A stretch of 64,000 nt of DNA from Deltaproteobacteria bacterium (GCA_016178705.1 JACOST010000014.1:62001-126000); one strand, 5' to 3'. Counted from the stretch's first letter, positions 16,419 through 26,149 are shown. Program-made: numbers and translations. Notes: generated by a model from the letters alone, not told the origin.

Positions 16419-17930
16419 CTACGGTTTCGGCTTGCACGTCAGCGTGAGAACATCGATGTCGGCCGGCCGCGGTCGGAGGCTGACCGGATCTTTCGAGGGT
16501 GATGCCGACACCACAATCACCTTATGCCCAGGCAGAAGGCGGCCGGCCGCATTTCTGACTGGCACTTGAACGGCGGCAAAGCTCGTGCACGAGTTTGCGG
16601 TCGTGAGTGGTGGGCTGAAGCCAACGAATCGTCCGCTACAGCGTCCGTTGCCACTGCCGGGTGTGGAATCGCAGTCGCTCGGCGCCGCGCAGAACTGTCC
16701 GTGCATCGGCCCGCCGTTGATGCACGAGCCGCGGATCAAGCCACCGAGGCCGCTCGACGCACCCTCAAACGCATCACGGTTGCCCGTGTCGACGGCATCG
16801 CGCGGTTTGATCTCATTCGGCAGCAGCAGTTTGATCCGCTCCACGTCCGTTGCCGTGCAAGCGAGCCGGTGCTCGTCCGCATTGAGGCAGAGCGCAACAT
16901 GGAAGGTACACACGCCATCACCCATCGCCGCACCAAAGTCGCACAGCGGATCGTCGTCGACACAGTCGAGGGAATGTTTCGGCCGCCCAAACCGATCGAC
17001 AGTTGGCACCGGCTCGAGCAGCCACTCGCTGACGCAGTCGTTCTTCGCCAGCCCGCCGCCGGGACTCAGTTCACTCTGGCACGTCGCGGAGCAGCCATCG
17101 CCGCTCGTTGTATTGCTGTCATCGCATTGTTCACCCGGGTCGACCGTCCCGTTGCCACACAAGGGCGACAGGAACCCGCCTCGAACCGCGCGAGCGAGGT
17201 TGTAGTCGGTCTTGCTCGGCGCGCTCAGGATACCGACGTTGTAGCACTCGAGCCATGCCGCGCTCGGCGATCCGATGACAGTGGAGGCGGCCCAGTCGTG
17301 CAGTGGCGGACCGCAACTACACTCTTGCGTAACGCCGGCGCCATCGATCGTACAGCCGGCGTTGCCGCTACTATCAGGCATTCCACCGGTCGTGCCGCAG
17401 TTGGTGTTGAACGCCGCCGGCACGCACGGGACAAGATCCGCCCACACCGCGCAGCCTGGTACGGTCAAATCCACGATGCTCTCGATCTCCGCCGGCTGTC
17501 CCGTAGAGCCGTTGCCGGCTGATGCGGGCAGCCGCCAATCCTGGTGTCCCGCAAACGCGGCGCTGTTCAGTCCGGCGAGGAGCACGGTAAAGGCGCTCCC
17601 ATCCATGGCCGTGCCTGTGCTGCTCCACTGATAGTTGTTGTTCAGGTCGTGGATGCCCCCGGCGTTGTCTTTCTTCTCCCAGACGAGACAGGTCTGCCGG
17701 TCGGTGATCGTCCCATCGCCGTTGTCCACGTACCGCGGCGACGCACTCAAATCCGCCGCGCAGGGACCGCACGTGCCGCCTAAGCAAATCAGGGCGTGGG
17801 GCGAATCTGTGCCCGCATCGCAGGTCGTACCGTCCGGCTTGCCTACGCACGTCACACCCCGCGCCACTTGCGCAGTGCTGAACAGCGCGACAGACAAGGC
17901 CAGTGTCAGTTGGAACCATCTTCGACCCAT
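16419..17930 (-). CDS. Secreted Cys-rich protein with DUF1566 (Lcl) and DUF4215 repeats
   Basis: A 503-residue exported protein. A signal peptide (WFQLTLALSVALFSTAQVAR) is followed by a DUF1566/Lcl_C domain (YVDNGDGTITDRQTCLVWEK, HQDWRLP). Then comes a Myxococcus-type Cys-rich repeat (CGNGTVDPGEQCDD, SGDGCSATC), and a long C-terminal domain that includes SCINGGPMHGQFC. It is probably a calcium-dependent or disulfide-stabilised surface protein, but no enzyme motif is visible. The ATG at 17930 is chosen because the signal peptide starts there. Confidence 0.88.
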   Translation of the reverse strand: MGRRWFQLTLALSVALFSTAQVARGVTCVGKPDGTTCDAGTDSPHALICLGGTCGPCAADLSASPRYVDNGDGTITDRQTCLVWEKKDNAGGIHDLNNNYQWSSTGTAMDGSAFTVLLAGLNSAAFAGHQDWRLPASAGNGSTGQPAEIESIVDLTVPGCAVWADLVPCVPAAFNTNCGTTGGMPDSSGNAGCTIDGAGVTQECSCGPPLHDWAASTVIGSPSAAWLECYNVGILSAPSKTDYNLARAVRGGFLSPLCGNGTVDPGEQCDDSNTTSGDGCSATCQSELSPGGGLAKNDCVSEWLLEPVPTVDRFGRPKHSLDCVDDDPLCDFGAAMGDGVCTFHVALCLNADEHRLACTATDVERIKLLLPNEIKPRDAVDTGNRDAFEGASSGLGGLIRGSCINGGPMHGQFCAAPSDCDSTPGSGNGRCSGRFVGFSPPLTTANSCTSFAAVQVPVRNAAGRLLPGHKVIVVSASPSKDPVSLRPRPADIDVLTLTCKPKP

Positions 17931-18007
17931 GAACGCACTCCTTGACGCTGATTCTGAGCGCGTATAGGCACGGTGGCAAGCGGTAAATCTTGTCGGCGGA
18001 AGGATGC

Positions 18008-18895
18008 TCACAGCCGCGCGGACGGCGCGATGATGTGCTCTCCCAACCACTCGACGGCGGAGCGGACCTGATCGGGTGTCTCGGAGATCGGCAAGAGGTG
18101 CACCACTTCGTCGACGCCGAGGTCGCGGTAGCGTTTCATCGAATCGAGGCCGCGCGCGGGCTGTGTGTACGGCGAGATCGTGATCGACACGTCTGTGCGT
18201 GAACGACCCCGGCGATTGAGCAGGCGGTCGAGGGCCGCCAATCGCTCGGTGGTCATTTCCGGCGTGAGGTTCCAACCGAACCAGCCTTGGCCGATGTCGG
18301 TGACGCGGCGTAGCGCGGGATCGCTTTCGCCGCCGAAGATGATCGGCGGATGCGGCTGCTGCACGGGCTTCGGCGCCATGTGCACCGGTGGTAGCGTGTA
18401 AAACTCATCGGCGTAACTCGCCTCGTCCTGCGTCCACAGACGGCGCATGATTTCGAGATACGCGCGCGTCCGCTGCGCGCGCCGCTCGAACGGCATCTCC
18501 AACGCATCGAACTCTTCTTTGAGCCAACCGATGCCGACGCCGAAGTCGACGCGGCCGTTCGACAGCACATCGAGCCCGGCGACCATCTTCGCCGTGTACA
18601 CGGGGTTTCGCTGCGGCACGAGGCAGATGCCGGTGCCGAGTCGCACGGTCTTGGTGACCGCGGCGAGAAAGCTCAGCACGGTGAACGGATCACCGAGTCC
18701 GCCAGCGGAGGGATCGAGCGGAAAGCGCCCATCGTCGGAGTAGGGATACTGCGACTCGTAGGCATCGACGAGCACGACGTGTTCAGGTGCCCACAGACTG
18801 GCGGCGCCGACCTGCTCCGCCGTTTCGGCGAGCGCGCGCAAGAATTCGGGCCGGTTGCCGGCGCCGAATGTCGGAAGAAAAATGCCGATCTTCAC
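18008..18895 (-). CDS. LLM-class F420-dependent oxidoreductase
   Basis: A 295-residue luciferase-like barrel. It starts KIGIFLPTFGAGNRPEF and contains SLWAPEHVVLVD, VRLGTGICLVPQRNP, LSNGRVDFGVGIGWLKEEF and PPIIFGGESDPALRR, in the order of actinobacterial F420-dependent subfamilies. The GTG start at 18895 overlaps the TGA of the upstream phosphatase by four bases (GTGA), so the two are coupled. Cofactor and substrate are inferred. Confidence 0.9.
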   Translation of the reverse strand: MKIGIFLPTFGAGNRPEFLRALAETAEQVGAASLWAPEHVVLVDAYESQYPYSDDGRFPLDPSAGGLGDPFTVLSFLAAVTKTVRLGTGICLVPQRNPVYTAKMVAGLDVLSNGRVDFGVGIGWLKEEFDALEMPFERRAQRTRAYLEIMRRLWTQDEASYADEFYTLPPVHMAPKPVQQPHPPIIFGGESDPALRRVTDIGQGWFGWNLTPEMTTERLAALDRLLNRRGRSRTDVSITISPYTQPARGLDSMKRYRDLGVDEVVHLLPISETPDQVRSAVEWLGEHIIAPSARL

Positions 18896-19671
18896 CGTCG
18901 CCCTCCCAAGTTGGGTTGATGTCGCACGAGATCGAGGATCTCGTCGTGGACACGGCCGTTGGTGGCGAGCGCGGTGCCGGTATAGATCGACGGCACCCCG
19001 GCGAAGTCGGTGAAGCGGCCGCCGGCTTCTTCGATGATGATCTTCAGCGCGGCCATGTCCCACGGTTTGAGATCGATCTCGATCATCGCTTCGGCTTGGC
19101 CGCGCGCGACGAAGGTGTGGCCGAAATAGTCGCCATAGCCGCGCTGGCGTCCGCTGCGTTCGACGAGTTGCTCGAACGCCGGCCAATAACCGGCCCGTCG
19201 CAAGACGTTGAGGCCGCCGAACACGATCATCGACTCGCGCAGGGTGGCGCGGTCGGAGACGTGGATGGGTCCAGACTTGTCGAAAGCGCCGTGGCCCTTC
19301 TGCGCATACAGTAGGTCGTCAATCGCCGGCGCGTAGATCACTCCGAGGATGATCTCGCCTTCCTCTTCAAGCCCGATAAGCGTAGCGAAATAGGGAATGC
19401 CGCGGATGAAGCTCTTGGTGCCGTCGATCGGATCGACGATCCAACGCGCGCCCGCGCCCTCGCGCGTGCCGAATTCTTCGCCGACCACACCGTAGTCAGG
19501 GAACGCCTTGGTGAGGACCTCGACGATGCGTCGTTCGCATTCGCGGTCGGCGACCGTTACCGGTGAGTGGTCGGCCTTCCGTTCGACCGTGAGCGCCGTA
19601 CGGAAATATTTCAACGCGATCTCGCCGGCGGCGCGCGCGGCGGCAATCGCGATCTCCAATCGTTTGTCCAT
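18892..19671 (-). CDS. Inositol-monophosphatase-family phosphatase, HisN-type
   Basis: A 259-residue Mg-dependent phosphatase. The metal-binding signatures are clear: the E of VVGEEFG, WIVDPIDGTKSFIRG, and the late LKPWDMAALKIIIEEAGG. The combination, including the PYFATLIGL stretch after the DPIDGTK motif, is closest to HisN histidinol-phosphatases, but inositol or other phosphate esters are possible and no other his gene is nearby. It overlaps the LLM gene and follows the acyltransferase gene by 4 bases. Confidence 0.85.
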   Translation of the reverse strand: MDKRLEIAIAAARAAGEIALKYFRTALTVERKADHSPVTVADRECERRIVEVLTKAFPDYGVVGEEFGTREGAGARWIVDPIDGTKSFIRGIPYFATLIGLEEEGEIILGVIYAPAIDDLLYAQKGHGAFDKSGPIHVSDRATLRESMIVFGGLNVLRRAGYWPAFEQLVERSGRQRGYGDYFGHTFVARGQAEAMIEIDLKPWDMAALKIIIEEAGGRFTDFAGVPSIYTGTALATNGRVHDEILDLVRHQPNLGGRR

Positions 19672-19675
19672 GGTG

Positions 19676-20797
19676 CTACCCTAACACACGAGCGACGGCG
19701 GTGTTGACGCTGCGCTCGATGGCCATCGACAGCAACGCAAGCACGGCGGTGGCGACGATCGCGATAACAACGAAAGTCGGTAACTCACGGCCCTGCATCG
19801 AGTGACCCAGCCAGATCATGTACGGCTGGTGCAGCAGATACAGGCCGTACGAATAGAAGCCGACGCGCGCGAGCGGCGACTGAATCAAGGGGATACGTTC
19901 CAACCACTTCGCCACATTGGCCATGATGAGCAACAGGCCGCAGCCGATCAGACCGTCCGCGAACACGTAGAGGAGCAGTCCGTCGTTCGCGTACAGTCCA
20001 GCGGTGTAGAGAACGATCCCCGCCAGCGCGGCCATTGGCGAGAGTAGGCGCGCTTCGGTGGCGACGCGCGCCCGCGCGTAGGCCGCGCCCAACACGATGC
20101 CGACGGTGAACTCGAAGAGCCGGCACGTGAACAGCGCGCCGAGTAGGAACGCACCGCTGTATTCCGATGGCCACACGATCAGGATGAGGTAGCGACTCAC
20201 CATCGTGATCGCCGCGCTGGCGACGAGGAACCAGCGCGTGCCCAGCCGCTCGCGCAGCATATGGAGCAGGGGGAATACGAGATAGAGTTCCAGCAGCAAT
20301 CCGAAGTACCACCACGCGGCGTTGGCGTAGTAGAAGATCGTGGTGAGCGGCACGACGCGATCGCCGAGGAAGCTGAGGATGAAGCGATAGTCGATCGCCT
20401 CGATGTGCACTTGCGATGGCGACACCAGATAGATGAGATGCGCGGTCCAGTAGAGCGGGAACAGACGGAGCAGGCGGCTGCGGTACCAGCCGCGCCAAGC
20501 GATCGGTGTGTTGCGGCGGGTAACGGAGAAAGCGAGCGCGAAGCCGCTCAGGACAATGAACACGCCGACCGCGTGAAAGCCGAGTGAGGAGAAGCCAAAG
20601 AAGGCGGCGCGAGCGATGCAGCCTAACCCGGCGCTGTGGGTCTGCTCGCAGACTTGCGCAACGAATCCATCATCGAGCGGCCACGGGTAGCGACTATCGG
20701 CGAAACTCCGAAAGGCGTGGAAATAAACGATCCACAGGATCGATAACCCCTTCACCGTGTCGGGCCAGACGATGCGCTCGGCCGCGCCCATGGCCAT
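19676..20797 (-). CDS. Acyltransferase 3 family membrane protein (OafA/YrhL-like)
   Basis: A 373-residue integral membrane acyltransferase. It begins with the family motif KGLSILWIVYFHAF, continues with GVFIVLSGFALAF and the arginine-rich WYRSRLLRLFPLYWT, and has about ten hydrophobic spans. Members transfer acetyl or other acyl groups to sugars of lipopolysaccharide, peptidoglycan or secreted polysaccharides. It is the first of three tightly packed genes with the HisN-type phosphatase and LLM oxidoreductase. Acceptor unknown. Confidence 0.9.
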   Translation of the reverse strand: MAMGAAERIVWPDTVKGLSILWIVYFHAFRSFADSRYPWPLDDGFVAQVCEQTHSAGLGCIARAAFFGFSSLGFHAVGVFIVLSGFALAFSVTRRNTPIAWRGWYRSRLLRLFPLYWTAHLIYLVSPSQVHIEAIDYRFILSFLGDRVVPLTTIFYYANAAWWYFGLLLELYLVFPLLHMLRERLGTRWFLVASAAITMVSRYLILIVWPSEYSGAFLLGALFTCRLFEFTVGIVLGAAYARARVATEARLLSPMAALAGIVLYTAGLYANDGLLLYVFADGLIGCGLLLIMANVAKWLERIPLIQSPLARVGFYSYGLYLLHQPYMIWLGHSMQGRELPTFVVIAIVATAVLALLSMAIERSVNTAVARVLG

Positions 20798-21140
20798 GGC
20801 GGCAGCTGGCTAGTTGAGGCTGGTCGCCCCTCGCCGGCACGGCGAGGATCCGTCAACGGTTGGTAGGCAACTAGTGCGTGGTGCGTGCGAGAAACGCGCC
20901 ACCGCTACGAACGGTTCGAGCAAAGCGGTCAGCTCCCCCTAAGCATCACAAGCGCGGAGTTACCGTAACCCCGTGATGCGATCGGTGTCAACCGAGGACA
21001 GACCCTGTTGTCGTGACTCGGGATTGGTGAGTCGTGAGTCTGAGCCTCCGCCCGGACCCTCCTAAACCTCGGGTCATGCTCAGAGGAGGGACCACTGCGG
21101 CCTTGCACCCATTGCCACGCCGGACTAATTGAACGCGACG
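20798..21140. other. 343-base divergent intergenic region with hairpin and repeat
   Basis: No gene is supported. It contains a perfect 8-bp hairpin at 20829-20847 (CCTCGCCG-GCA-CGGCGAGG). A family G stretch of GTGACTCG / GTGAGTCGTGAGTC units lies at 21010-21042, resembling 38086-38160. Promoters for the divergent acyltransferase and acyl-CoA dehydrogenase genes should lie here, but no convincing hexamer pair was found. Confidence 0.6.
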
Positions 21141-22313
21141 ATGCGTTACGATTTCACTCCCGAGCAACTCGCCTGGCGCGACGAAGTGCGCGCGTTCATC
21201 AAAGAGCATCTCACTGCGGTGATGCTCGATGAGTCGCGCGAGTCGGGGAACGAAGGGCACGGGCCGCTGGCGAAGGAATTCATTCTCAAGCTGCGCGATC
21301 GCGGTTGGTGGGGGTTGCCGTGGCCGAAGGAATACGGCGGGCTCGGTCGCTCGGCGATCGAGCAGTGGATCTTCGTCGATGAACTCGAGGGTGCGGGCGC
21401 ACCGATGCTGCCGCTGACGGTCACGTCGGTGGCGCCAACGATCATGCGCATCGGCACCGAAGCGCAGAGGCAGCATTGGCTCCCGCGCATCAAGAACGCC
21501 GAGATCGAGTTCGCGCTGGGCTACTCCGAATCGGAGGCCGGCACCGACCTCGCGGCGCTGCGCACGCGCGCCGTCCTCGATGGGGACGAGTGGGTCATCA
21601 ACGGCCACAAGATGTGGAACACCCACGCGCATATGGCGACGCACAACTGGCTCGCCGTACGAACTGAACCCGACGCGCCCAAGCACAAGGGCATCTCGAT
21701 GATGATCGTACCGATGGACGCCCCAGGCGTCACGGTGCAAGGCATAACAGTGTGGCCGGGGTTGCGTACCAACGCGCTGTTCCTCGACAATGTGCGCGTG
21801 CCGCGCGACTACTTGATCGGCGAGCGCGGCATGGGCTTCTACTACGCGGCCATGGCGCTCAACTTTGAACGACTCAGCATCGGCTCGGTGGCGATGACTC
21901 GCCGTTACTTCCGCGAATTGGTCGCCCATGTGCGCGAGACGAACATCGACGGCCGGCCGCTGCGCGAAGATCCGTGGGTGCGCGAACGGCTCGCACGCTT
22001 GGCTGTCGACATCGAAGCCGCGCGCATGCTCGGCCTCGAAACCGCGTGGGCACTGGACGAGGGGCGGGTCCCCGCCGCGGAGTCGTCGATGGCGAAGATT
22101 TTCGTCAGCGAGTTGTCGCAACGCGTGGCCGATACCGGCAGCGAGATCCTGGGCTTGGCGGGCCAACTCCATCCTGAAGAACCGTGCTCGCCGCTGCATG
22201 GCCGCTTGCAGTGGCTCTACCGCACCGCTCCGTTGCTGGCATTCGGCGGCGGCACGAACGAAGTGCAGCGCACCATCATCGCGTTGATGGGCTACGGTCT
22301 GCCGCGCAAGTAG
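21141..22313 (+). CDS. Acyl-CoA dehydrogenase
   Basis: A 390-residue acyl-CoA dehydrogenase. It starts MRYDFTPEQLAWRDEVRAFI and shows FALGYSESEAGTDLAALRTR, GHKMWNTHAHMATHNW and the C-terminal FGGGTNEVQRTIIALMGYG, so both FAD- and substrate-binding parts are complete. ATG at 21141 chosen over an upstream TTG. It is 17 bases upstream of purC, and a second acyl-CoA dehydrogenase follows purC. The two dehydrogenase genes may encode subunits of a heteromeric enzyme, as in steroid side-chain degradation, but that is inference from pairing. Confidence 0.93.
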   Translation: MRYDFTPEQLAWRDEVRAFIKEHLTAVMLDESRESGNEGHGPLAKEFILKLRDRGWWGLPWPKEYGGLGRSAIEQWIFVDELEGAGAPMLPLTVTSVAPTIMRIGTEAQRQHWLPRIKNAEIEFALGYSESEAGTDLAALRTRAVLDGDEWVINGHKMWNTHAHMATHNWLAVRTEPDAPKHKGISMMIVPMDAPGVTVQGITVWPGLRTNALFLDNVRVPRDYLIGERGMGFYYAAMALNFERLSIGSVAMTRRYFRELVAHVRETNIDGRPLREDPWVRERLARLAVDIEAARMLGLETAWALDEGRVPAAESSMAKIFVSELSQRVADTGSEILGLAGQLHPEEPCSPLHGRLQWLYRTAPLLAFGGGTNEVQRTIIALMGYGLPRK

Positions 22314-22330
22314 CCGATCTCCGGGAACGT

Positions 22331-23209
22331 ATGGACACGCTTTTCGAATCGCGTCTCACGTCATTGCCGTTGTTGTTTCGCGGCAAGGTGCGCGACATCT
22401 ATGATGCCGGGCAGTACCTCTTGCTGGTTGCCAGCGATCGTTTGTCTGCGTTCGATGTCGTGTTGCCCACGCCGATTCCGGAGAAGGGCCGCATCCTCAC
22501 TGAGCTGTCGCTGCTCTGGTTCGCGCGAATGAAGGATCTCGTTCCCAACCACGTCGTGTCGACCGACGTGAGCCCCTACGTTCGCGATGCTGCCGAACGC
22601 GCGCCGATCGAAGGGCGAACGGTCGTGTGTCGCAAGGCCGAGCCGCTCAAGATCGAGACCATCGTGCGCGGCTACTTGGCCGGAACCGGTTGGAAGGACT
22701 ACCAGCGCGACGGTGCGGTATGTGGCGTGCAGCTACCGGGGGGATTGCGTGAAGCGGACAAACTGCCCGAGCCGATCTTCACTCCGTCGACCAAGGCGCC
22801 GCGCGGGCAGCACGACGAGAACATCAGTTTCGATCAGGCCGCCGAAATCGTCGGCCGCAGTCGCGCCGAGCAGGTGCGCGAACTGTCGCTGAAAGTCTAC
22901 CGCGCCGCGGCCGAGTACGCCGAGAAACGCGGCCTCATCATCTGCGACACCAAGTTCGAATGGGGACTGATCGACGACTCGCTGATCTTGATCGACGAAC
23001 TGCTCACACCCGATTCGTCGCGTTTCTGGCCGCGCGATCAATGGCGTCCGGGCAGCACACCACCGAGCTTCGATAAGCAACCGGTGCGCGACTACCTCGA
23101 ATCAATCGGCTTCAACAAGCAGCCGCCGGCGCCCGAGTTGCCACCGGCAATCGCGCGCCAAACAACCGAGCGCTATCGCGAAGCGTTGGTACGGCTGAGG
23201 GGATACTGA
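22331..23209 (+). CDS. purC: Phosphoribosylaminoimidazole-succinocarboxamide synthase
   Basis: Joins CAIR and aspartate using ATP in purine synthesis (SAICAR synthetase). The 292 residues show FRGKVRDIYDAG, LLVASDRLSAFDVVLPTPIP, the ETIVRGYLAGTGWKDY segment, and late LIDELLTPDSSRFWP. The length matches the longer bacterial form rather than the 237-residue E. coli one. The ATG at 22331 follows GAACG weakly. It is unusual to find it between two acyl-CoA dehydrogenase genes, all closely spaced. Confidence 0.96.
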   Translation: MDTLFESRLTSLPLLFRGKVRDIYDAGQYLLLVASDRLSAFDVVLPTPIPEKGRILTELSLLWFARMKDLVPNHVVSTDVSPYVRDAAERAPIEGRTVVCRKAEPLKIETIVRGYLAGTGWKDYQRDGAVCGVQLPGGLREADKLPEPIFTPSTKAPRGQHDENISFDQAAEIVGRSRAEQVRELSLKVYRAAAEYAEKRGLIICDTKFEWGLIDDSLILIDELLTPDSSRFWPRDQWRPGSTPPSFDKQPVRDYLESIGFNKQPPAPELPPAIARQTTERYREALVRLRGY

Positions 23210-23215
23210 CAACCG

Positions 23216-24310
23216 ATGCGTCTCGCACCGACACCCGAGCAGGCCGAGCTGAAGGCGGCGGTCCGCCGCTTTTGCGATGAGCAGATCAATCCCGAGCGGC
23301 TGACCGCGTGGGCGCGCACGCCACGCGGGATCGCCGAGAGTACGTGGCGCGCGATCGCGGCGCTCGGCTGGTTCGGACTGGCACTCCCGACCGAATGCGG
23401 CGGCAGCGGGCAAAGTGTGATCGAACTCGGTTGTCTGCTCGAAGAGTGCTCGCGTGGCTTGGTGCCGCTGGCAGTGATCGCGGCCATCCGCGGTGCCCGC
23501 GCCTTGGCGCAGCTCGATGCCGGCAGCACGGAACTCGCCGACGCGGCGCGCGGCGAGCGGACGGTGACGCTCGCGCTTGACGAACGGCAGTGCCGCGAGC
23601 CGGCGAACTTTGCCACGCGCATCGAGACGCGCGGCACCACCACCGTGGTGAACGGCGAGAAGTGGTACGTCGCCGACGCCGCGCACGCCGACTGGCACAT
23701 CGTGGCCGCCCGCGACGGCGGCGATCTTGCGCTCGTGCTCGTCGCGGTTGAGCCACAATCCGTGACACCGCTGCGCAGCTTCGATGGCGCACCACAAGGA
23801 GTCGTTGCCTACCGCAACACGCCGGTGCTCCGCCGGCTCAGCGCGCCCGGGCACGGCACTGCAGCGCTGCGTGGGCTGCGGCACGAACAGCGAGCACTCG
23901 CCCTCGCCGAGCAGCTCGGCACCATGAGCGCGGCACTCGACATGACCGTCGCCTACGTCAAGGAGCGCGAACAGTTTGGACAGAAGATCGCCGTGTTCCA
24001 AGCTGTGCAGCATCAGATCGCCGATGCCGGCATGGACTACACGGCGGCGCGCAACTTGGCGTGGCAAGCCATCACGCGACTCGCAGCCGGCACAGAAGAG
24101 GGTACTGAGTTGGACACTGCCGCCGCGTTCATCGGGCCAGCGTGCAAACGACTCACGCTTAGCGCGCATCATCTGCACGGCGGCGCCGGCTACGTGGTCG
24201 AACACCCGCTGCACTGGCACGCCGAGCGCGCGCAAGCGTTGTCCATCCGCTACACGCCCGAGGCGCCGGCACTCGCACGCATCGCGGCCGCGTTGCTCGG
24301 GGAGTTGTAA
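23216..24310 (+). CDS. Acyl-CoA dehydrogenase family protein (short FadE-like)
   Basis: A 364-residue acyl-CoA dehydrogenase fold. It starts MRLAPTPEQAELKAAVRRF, has VAYVKEREQFGQKIAVFQAV and ends with HLHGGAGYVVEHPLHWHAER. The middle region departs from the usual motifs (LALDERQCREPANFATRIE), as in the non-FAD-binding alpha subunits of heteromeric ChsE/FadE pairs. It starts six bases after purC, and the upstream acyl-CoA dehydrogenase could be its partner. Function as a subunit is inference. Confidence 0.85.
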   Translation: MRLAPTPEQAELKAAVRRFCDEQINPERLTAWARTPRGIAESTWRAIAALGWFGLALPTECGGSGQSVIELGCLLEECSRGLVPLAVIAAIRGARALAQLDAGSTELADAARGERTVTLALDERQCREPANFATRIETRGTTTVVNGEKWYVADAAHADWHIVAARDGGDLALVLVAVEPQSVTPLRSFDGAPQGVVAYRNTPVLRRLSAPGHGTAALRGLRHEQRALALAEQLGTMSAALDMTVAYVKEREQFGQKIAVFQAVQHQIADAGMDYTAARNLAWQAITRLAAGTEEGTELDTAAAFIGPACKRLTLSAHHLHGGAGYVVEHPLHWHAERAQALSIRYTPEAPALARIAAALLGEL

Positions 24311-24319
24311 GCCGTAGCC

Positions 24320-25495
24320 GTGAAACGCAACGCGCTGTCGGTCCTGCTACGCGAGCTGGCCGTTCATCTGCGCGCGGCCAAGTACACGCCGGATGCACTC
24401 GCCGAGCGGCTCGGCATTCGCGTGCCCGACGATATCGGACCGCTCAATCACGCCGCCGCAATCGAGCGGCTGCGCGACGACACGTCGGCCGCGGCCACAC
24501 TCACCCGCCTGTTCTTCCTCGAAGTCGACGAATCGCCCGGGCACGTCCTCGATGCACCCACACAAGACGCGATGCGCGCCGCGGGCCTGCTGCGCACACG
24601 CCATCGCCGCATCACGCCGCGACTCCGGCTCGATCCGATCGGCGATCAGTGGCTGCTCTCGGATCTCCGTTTCCGTTCGCCCGATCCACGCGCGCTCGGC
24701 TTACCGGCAGGCGATCCGGTGTATCCGCCGAGTAGCGATTCGTTGCTGTTGCGTGACGCAGTGGTGTGTCCCGATGCCAATCGCGTGCTCGACTTGTGTA
24801 CCGGCTCCGGCGTGCAAGCTCTGTCGGTCGCGGTCCATTGTCGGGACGTCGTCGCGGTCGATGTGAGTGCGCGAGCGGCGGCGATGACGCGAGCCAACGC
24901 GGCCCTCAACTGCGTCACCAACATCGAAGTGCGAGTCGGCGATCTGTATGGGCCTGTAGCGGGCGAGCGTTTCGATCTGGTCATGGCCAATCCGCCGTTC
25001 GTCCCTTCACCGTATCGGAGGGGTCCAGCGTATCACTCGGGGGGCCCGACTGGTGCGCGCGTGCTCAAACGCATCGTCGCAGGCCTCGCTGAAGTCCTCC
25101 AACCCGCAGGCCGGTTCTTTGCCGTGTCGCACCTCGCCTTGCGCGACCGCGAAACCGCAGCCGATGTCGTGCGCCCCTGGTTCGGTAATTTTCCCGGTCG
25201 TGCACTCGCGTTGGTACTAGAACGCGGATCGGCGATCGACCTTGCGGCGGCGCAAGCACTGTTCGCACTCAACGCCGGACTCGCCGCCTATGCCGCCGAA
25301 GTCCACCGCTGGGTTGCCTACCTTCGTCGCCATCGCGTCCGCGAGGTGATCCTGGTGCTGCTGGTCGCCGAGCGCGGCGGGCGGCGCCGCGCGGTGGAAG
25401 TCATCGAGGCATTGCAACGCACCTTGCCGTTGCCGCTCTCCCACCCGCCGCGTCATCATATCGAGCAATGGCTCGCCACCTTGATCCGGCGATAG
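24320..25495 (+). CDS. SAM-dependent methyltransferase with NPPF motif
   Basis: A 391-residue protein. An N-terminal helical part of about 140 residues precedes a class I methyltransferase domain with DLCTGSGVQALSVAV (motif I) and VMANPPFVPSP, the NPPF catalytic motif of enzymes that methylate amide or exocyclic amino nitrogen. This two-part layout is seen in HemK/PrmC-like or RlmG-like enzymes. GTG start at 24320, nine bases after the preceding stop, so probably one operon with purC and the dehydrogenases. The target is not readable. Confidence 0.85.
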   Translation: MKRNALSVLLRELAVHLRAAKYTPDALAERLGIRVPDDIGPLNHAAAIERLRDDTSAAATLTRLFFLEVDESPGHVLDAPTQDAMRAAGLLRTRHRRITPRLRLDPIGDQWLLSDLRFRSPDPRALGLPAGDPVYPPSSDSLLLRDAVVCPDANRVLDLCTGSGVQALSVAVHCRDVVAVDVSARAAAMTRANAALNCVTNIEVRVGDLYGPVAGERFDLVMANPPFVPSPYRRGPAYHSGGPTGARVLKRIVAGLAEVLQPAGRFFAVSHLALRDRETAADVVRPWFGNFPGRALALVLERGSAIDLAAAQALFALNAGLAAYAAEVHRWVAYLRRHRVREVILVLLVAERGGRRRAVEVIEALQRTLPLPLSHPPRHHIEQWLATLIRR

Positions 25496-25650
25496 CCTAG
25501 ATTCAACGATTCAGCGATAGCCCTTGACGCGCGCGACCGGACGCCGGACAATCCAATTGAAGTTGGGTGCGGGCGGGGCTGGAGCAACACGTCCCTGAGC
25601 AACAATCAGTGAGTCGGGGGCGTCTCTCGAAGCGAGGGAGGAGCGGGCCG

Positions 25651-26109
25651 ATGACGACACTGCACGACATCATGCGCGAAGGATTCTTGTTCGTGGTGCA
25701 ACGCACAGCGCCGGTGGCGCATGCGGTGCGCGAGATGACCGACAACAACGTCGGCATCGTCGCCATCCTCGACGGCGACCGGCTGGTCGGGGTGTTCTCC
25801 GAGCGCGACGTGGTCCGCCGCGTGGTTGCCAAGGGACTCGACCCCGCCATTGTACGCGTCGGTGATGTCATGACGCACGAGCTGATCGTTGCCGACGAGA
25901 ACGAGGACTGTCACGCCGCGATGCGGAAGATGGATCAGGGAAACATCCGCCATCTCCCGGTGGTCCGCCAAGGAAAGTTGGTGTCGATGTTGTCGGTGCG
26001 CGATCTGATGCGCGTCGACATGCAGCGCCTGGGCGATGAGATCAAGTTTCTGCACGAATACCTCTACACCGTCCCGCCCGAGCTCGGAGCCGCCGGCGAG
26101 CACAAGTGA
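25651..26109 (+). CDS. Two-CBS-domain protein
   Basis: A 152-residue stand-alone pair of CBS domains. The first contains APVAHAVREMTDNNVGIVAIL and GVFSERDVVRRVV; the second contains DCHAAMRKMDQGNIRHLPVV and MLSVRDLMRVD. Such pairs bind adenosine nucleotides and act as energy sensors or regulators. ATG at 25651, with GGGAGGAG upstream. A perfect hairpin just after the stop probably ends transcription. Confidence 0.92.
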   Translation: MTTLHDIMREGFLFVVQRTAPVAHAVREMTDNNVGIVAILDGDRLVGVFSERDVVRRVVAKGLDPAIVRVGDVMTHELIVADENEDCHAAMRKMDQGNIRHLPVVRQGKLVSMLSVRDLMRVDMQRLGDEIKFLHEYLYTVPPELGAAGEHK

Positions 26110-26129
26110 GCCAGTGCTCTACTAGATGA

Positions 26130-26149
26130 GGCGACGCGAGCGCGTCGCC
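26130..26149 (+). terminator. Perfect 9-bp GC-rich hairpin after the CBS gene
   Basis: GGCGACGCG at 26130-26138, the loop AG, and CGCGTCGCC at 26141-26149, 20 bases after the CBS stop. It lacks a T tract, so it is a stem-type or weak terminator at best. Confidence 0.5.

Noticed and set aside
20988-22199. A 403-codon minus-strand frame opposite an acyl-CoA dehydrogenase
   Set aside because: The dehydrogenase on the plus strand carries all family motifs; the antisense frame does not.
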